From contig NZ_KB899493.1 of assembly GCF_000378245.1 (NCBI RefSeq), positions 310,001 through 374,000 on the forward strand: a stretch of 64,000 bases of DNA, read 5' to 3'. Made by a program: the position numbers and the translations under genes. This DNA comes from Aromatoleum toluclasticum ATCC 700605. Its GTDB lineage: Bacteria > Pseudomonadota > Gammaproteobacteria > Burkholderiales > Rhodocyclaceae. Below the pieces are notes generated by a model that saw only the letters and a list, made by a program, of their open reading frames with translations, was not told where the DNA came from and made no database searches. How positions within the stretch are numbered: the first letter of the stretch is position 1; each line of letters begins with the position of its first letter. Shown here piece after piece: positions 62,926 through 64,000 of the stretch.

Positions 62926-64000
62926 GCCGAAGCCCTCTTTGACAACACCTCGATCTGACGAATACGCAAGTCAGCCCGTTGCAGGGCGGGGTCGCTGCGG
63001 CCCAGTGCAGACTCCAGTTCCGAGCGCAGGGCCACGGCGGCGGCCGAAGCGTGTTGCCGTAATTCGACCAGTCCAAGGTAGGCATTGAGTTTGGCAACGG
63101 TTTCGATCTGCGGTGGGCGAGCATGGGTGCCAAAGACTTCAGCTAGAACCCGTGAGCTCTCGGCACCATAGGTACCGACATCCGCCGGCAAGGCTTCGAA
63201 CTGGTGATCGCCACCGAGCAAATGGAGATGCTCACGGCGAACGGTGGAGAGAACCGCCGGGCTGTGGGTCGAGACAATCAGTTGCGTGTTCGGAAAGGCT
63301 GCGCGCAGGCGCGGAATCACGGTCTGCTGCCAACGGGGATGCAGGTGTAATTCCACTTCGTCGATGAGCAGTATGCCGGGCGCCTCCAGTGGGTCCGACC
63401 AGTTCGGGTTGGCCTGCGCCAGACGACGGGCGAAATCGAGTGCGATGGCCAGCAGATTGCGATAGCCGTCGCTCAGTTGGGCGAGTTCCAATGTCTGGAT
63501 GGTGTCGCCGGCAAGGCGAATGTCCACCGTGAGGCGCGGCGGAGTGCCATCAAAATAAATCCGTTCCAGTCCGTCGATCATGACCGACAAGGCCTTTCGG
63601 ACAGCTCGGATATCCGCGTATGCCTGATTTTCTTTTGCATCGCTGCCAGGTTTGGCTCGCAGCTCGGAGTTTTCACGCAAATAAAACCATTGACACATCG
63701 ATGTGAAATTTGCGGCAGCATCGAGCGCGTCGGCAAAAGCCTTGTCCCGCGAAAAATCGAGCTTGAAGATGTCGCCCAGTTCGGGCGTGCCGCCCATGCG
63801 CCGAGTCGAACGGTAGTAGGCGACAACCGGCAGGGGAATCAGAGCCTGCGGCGCCTTGCCGATTTCACGCCACAGAGCCTGGACATAATGGTGCAGGTCG
63901 GATAGACGCTCCGAAGTGCTGTTGTTGTAGCCGAAGCGTGCTGGTGGCTGGAAGGTGATGTACTGAGACCATTCCAGTGCTGCGGGCTGCCCGCTCGGGG
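62922..64000 (-). CDS. AAA/RecF-like ATPase, PtuA-like (5' part outside window)
   Basis: The C-terminal 358 codons of an ATPase whose start lies beyond base 64000; the frame is open to the window edge. Seen are the ABC-type signature LSDGYRNLLAIALDFARRL, Walker B GILLIDEVELHLHPRWQQ and the switch STHSPAVLS, typical of SMC/RecF/OLD-like defence ATPases. The Walker A part is not visible. Together with the HNH gene it matches Septu PtuA-PtuB order. An internal ATG at 63797 is not the real start. Confidence 0.85.
   Translation of the reverse strand, partial: PSGQPAALEWSQYITFQPPARFGYNNSTSERLSDLHHYVQALWREIGKAPQALIPLPVVAYYRSTRRMGGTPELGDIFKLDFSRDKAFADALDAAANFTSMCQWFYLRENSELRAKPGSDAKENQAYADIRAVRKALSVMIDGLERIYFDGTPPRLTVDIRLAGDTIQTLELAQLSDGYRNLLAIALDFARRLAQANPNWSDPLEAPGILLIDEVELHLHPRWQQTVIPRLRAAFPNTQLIVSTHSPAVLSTVRREHLHLLGGDHQFEALPADVGTYGAESSRVLAEVFGTHARPPQIETVAKLNAYLGLVELRQHASAAAVALRSELESALGRSDPALQRADLRIRQIEVLSKRASA

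Overview
The window is GC-rich DNA from a diazotrophic betaproteobacterium. The best match by gene content is the Azoarcus/Aromatoleum/Thauera group (Rhodocyclales sensu lato). The reasons are the nifN-X-DUF269-DUF683-fdxB-nifQ string, a nif-linked Rnf complex, a polyhydroxybutyrate phasin, type IV pilus genes, and the betaproteobacterial mla-bolA-murA-his and lnt-glyQ-glyS-gmhB-plsC gene orders. The species cannot be fixed from the sequence alone.

Bases 1-12.7 kb are a nitrogen-fixation region. The 3' end of nifN is followed by nifX, a DUF269 gene, a DUF683 gene, fdxB and nifQ on the plus strand. A minus-strand operon, fdxN - unknown 334-residue gene - rseC, faces nifQ. It starts at a perfect sigma-54 promoter with a NifA upstream activator site (UAS). 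An exported intradiol-dioxygenase-like gene lies next. rnfABCDGEH follows, with its own sigma-54 promoter and NifA site, and probably supplies low-potential electrons to nitrogenase through the ferredoxins. nifV-nifW, convergent with rnf, have a third sigma-54 promoter.

Bases 12.9-55.5 kb are chromosomal housekeeping genes. They are sucCD, a DUF2889 gene, fimV, a NIF3-family gene, a DegS/DegQ-type protease, tatABC with a HIT protein, the his genes, rnk, murA, a bolA-family gene, a two-gene ABC exporter, the Mla phospholipid-transport genes, a CPA2 antiporter, kdsD-lptC-lptA, an enoyl-CoA hydratase, a phasin, pilU, a histidine kinase with a degenerate ATPase domain, plsC, gmhB, glySQ, lnt, corC, ybeY, phoH and miaB. 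The his cluster is unusual: hisC is inverted, and rnk sits on the opposite strand between murA and hisG.

From 55.5 kb to the window end the genes change character. A tRNA-Met(CAU) gene with its terminator marks the boundary. It is followed by about 460 bases of gene debris, including a tandem 11-bp repeat and an orphan C-terminal reading frame, and then by a tightly packed minus-strand operon. In transcription order the operon is an AAA/RecF-like ATPase (cut by the window end), an HNH endonuclease of the PtuB/TIGR02646 type, a DUF1156 DNA methyltransferase, and a DUF499 ATPase with an N-terminal HEPN-type domain. Two ATGA overlaps and a 6-base gap link all four genes. This looks like a Septu-like pair fused at operon level to a DUF1156/DUF499 module, and it is the most likely undescribed system in the window.
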